Source: Pseudoscleropodium purum (lineage: Eukaryota > Streptophyta > Bryopsida > Hypnales > Brachytheciaceae). From it: a stretch of 64,000 nt of DNA. The position numbers and the translations under genes were made by a program. Positions within the stretch are counted from its first letter, which is position 1, and the number at the start of each line of letters is the position of its first letter. Positions 62,200 to 64,000 of the stretch are shown piece by piece. Under the pieces are notes generated by a model. The model was not told where the DNA came from, did not search any database, and worked only from the letters and a program-made list of their open reading frames with translations. The stretch covers positions 20,243,410 to 20,307,409 of the forward strand of contig OZ017802.1 in assembly GCA_963969395.1 (NCBI GenBank). Direction: 5' to 3'.

Positions 62200-62930
62200 A
62201 AAGTCCTTATTACAACGTAGCATTGCATCAAAATTAGCAGCATACCCCGTTCCACTATTGAATATGTTTTGAAGAAATTCCATAATTATGGAATAGTGGT
62301 CACTTGTAAGGTTGTACGTCGATGCTGCAAATTAATTGATCGGGGTAGAAGGGAATTGGGATGCATTCTTACACAAAATAGACACATTCCTCTTGCATCC
62401 ATTATAGAAAAGATGACCAAGAAAGTTTGTATGTGCACATTATGGAAAGAGATTAAACATACAAAATTTCGTAACCGTGTTGCAACAAAGAAGCCATTTC
62501 TTAATAGTAAGTACAAGGTTGATAGATTGGCATTTGCATGGAATTGTTTAGCACCCATTTTCAAATCTAGCTGCACATTTGTCATGATTTGGGGTGCATT
62601 TACAAGTTATGAGAAGTGCCCTATTGTTATTATGTCATCTGATAGATGGACAAGTGGTGATTTTGTTAACGATAGCACCTTGGTGCATTGCAGTACCTTA
62701 CCAAAACAATGGCGAGAAGTGCCTAAGATTAGGAGATGACATAGCATGTAAACTTGCCGGACTTGAATTCCATAGAGAATGTGTGGATGTTTCTAAAAGA
62801 TTTTGTATAGAATGAGATCAAGCCCAACAACAAAGATGAATTAGTCAAAAACATTAACTGGGCATGAGAAACCATATCCATGGAGACTCTTGACATCCTC
62901 ATTGCTAGCATGCCTCACCAAATGAAGTAA
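62200..62930 (+). pseudogene. Tc1/mariner-type transposase relic
   Basis: The middle frame reads GRRELGCILTQNRHIPLASI, IEKMTKKVCMCTLWKEIK, HTKFRNRVATKKPFL, then FVMIWGAFTSYEKCPIVIMS. This is the helix-turn-helix tail and catalytic-domain order of Tc1/mariner transposases. After a frame change the C-terminus reads LPDLNSIENVWMFLKDFV, NEIKPNNKDELVKNINWA and ISMETLDILIASMPHQMK, containing the classic PDLNPIEN(V)W-type motif. Frameshifts near 62700-62750, in-frame stops (after KDFV and NWA) and a deletion between KVDRLAFAWN and the WGAF motif, which removes the first catalytic aspartate region, show it is dead. I did not find its terminal inverted repeats. Confidence 0.78.
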
Positions 62931-64000
62931 TTAATGTAAGGGGCAATAATACTAGGTGGTAGATAGTGTGACACAAAATGCTTTATTGTTGTAGATTTTG
63001 ACTATTTCAATATAACACATCATTATGCCATGAAAGTAGATTTCATTTACTTCCAAACCCAATTTATGGTTTGCAATTCCATGGATTTTTGAGTCTGTGG
63101 TGCCATTTCCAAGTTGTAGGTCCAATGTTGATTTTCAGAAGTAATAGTAGGTAGACAAATGAGACTTGCTTGGTACTATACAATATATATATATAGTATG
63201 AATGTATAGTTTGTCTTTTGATAGATTATTGAGATGTTTTAATTGTTTGGATGCAAATGTTGTTGCAAGTCCAAGATTATTTATGTTTACAACATAACTT
63301 CCAATGCACATTTTATAAATTAACGAGTGTTCTAGCTTAGAATTTTTTTTAAAGAATTGGTTAAACATTGCCATTGAGTTGTTTATTTTACTTGAAGGGT
63401 AGAGAATTTTTTGCCACTGAAAGGCTACAACATAAAATTTCATTTTGAATGACTTAGAAAATTAGTATTTCTAAATTGTTTTTAGAGAATTCTTCTTATT
63501 TTACAATTTGACTTTAATATCTCAACTAGACATTTGGATTGATTAATAAATCATTTTTGATGGTTTTGTAAATTTATTAATGTCTCTTGTTGCTTTGCTC
63601 TTTGTCCTGAAATCATAACAATGGCAAGGTGTATAAGACTTTCACAAAGTAGATTTAATTTTTAATTTTTTGCTATGTAAAGTTTCAATCCAAGAGTATG
63701 AATCATAATCAAGGATGTAAACCAAATTGGAAAATTCTACATCTTCTACTCAAGGATGCAAATTAATTTTGAAATTCAAATATACCCACAAGTATACATT
63801 AAAGAATGTATACTTTCTATTTTGAGCACTTAAATCTCACATGGTAAGAATTTGAGTTTGAAACTTTATGTATGGAGTTGAATGTGATGTTGAAATTAAG
63901 ATTCTAAAATTTTAATTTCATTTTTTACATTTCTTTTTTATTAAAAATCTTGACTACTTTTTATGTATTTTTTGGATTCAAAATTCAAAAGAAATTTAGG
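62931..64000. other. AT-rich intergenic DNA to the window end
   Basis: No gene, repeat array or element end recognised. A short TA-repeat (TATATATATATA) lies near 63183-63195. Confidence 0.5.

Overview
The window looks like nuclear DNA of a land plant, most likely a non-seed plant such as a moss or liverwort; that placement is an inference from protein families, gene structure and composition, not a database match. Genes are split by many short GT-AG introns. Two proteins start with chloroplast-transit-like N-termini. Every well-supported gene belongs to a plant or general eukaryotic family. The gene islands have moderate GC, and the stretches between them are AT-rich and full of small transposon relics.

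Layout. 1-4162 (+): a SKU5-similar multicopper-oxidase-like protein, cut at its N-terminus by the window edge. 5109-7135 (-): a plastid-type universal stress protein. 7963-12874: a 4.9 kb element with long terminal inverted repeats, containing nested smaller elements. 14282-16844 (+): an ARGLU1-like splicing/transcription cofactor. 21270-24112 (-): a SAP30-like subunit of the Sin3 histone deacetylase complex (AFR type). 26330-46250: a very large inverted repeat with two arms of about 7 kb around a 5.9 kb spacer. Each arm carries a copy of one F-box gene. The right copy (38797-40176, -) is intact; the left copy (33038-33632, +) has an 8-bp deletion and is truncated. The spacer holds a decayed multi-pass membrane protein gene. 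50582-50934 (+): a third, chimeric F-box fragment into which a piece resembling the upstream region of the SAP30-like gene has been inserted. 53970-58472 (-): a FAM185A-like DUF4097 beta-repeat protein in about 15 exons. 60252-61067 (+): CPP1, a chloroplast J-like membrane protein, head-to-head with the previous gene. 62200-62930 (+): a dead Tc1/mariner transposase.

The genes do not form one pathway and look like ordinary single-copy housekeeping genes. The unusual part is the middle: an old inverted segmental duplication of an F-box gene, later shaped by separate MITE insertions and tandem-repeat expansions in each arm, plus shuffling of a gene fragment into a third copy. All exon boundaries were placed by eye from splice-site sequence, reading-frame continuity and family resemblance. 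No transcripts or searches were available.
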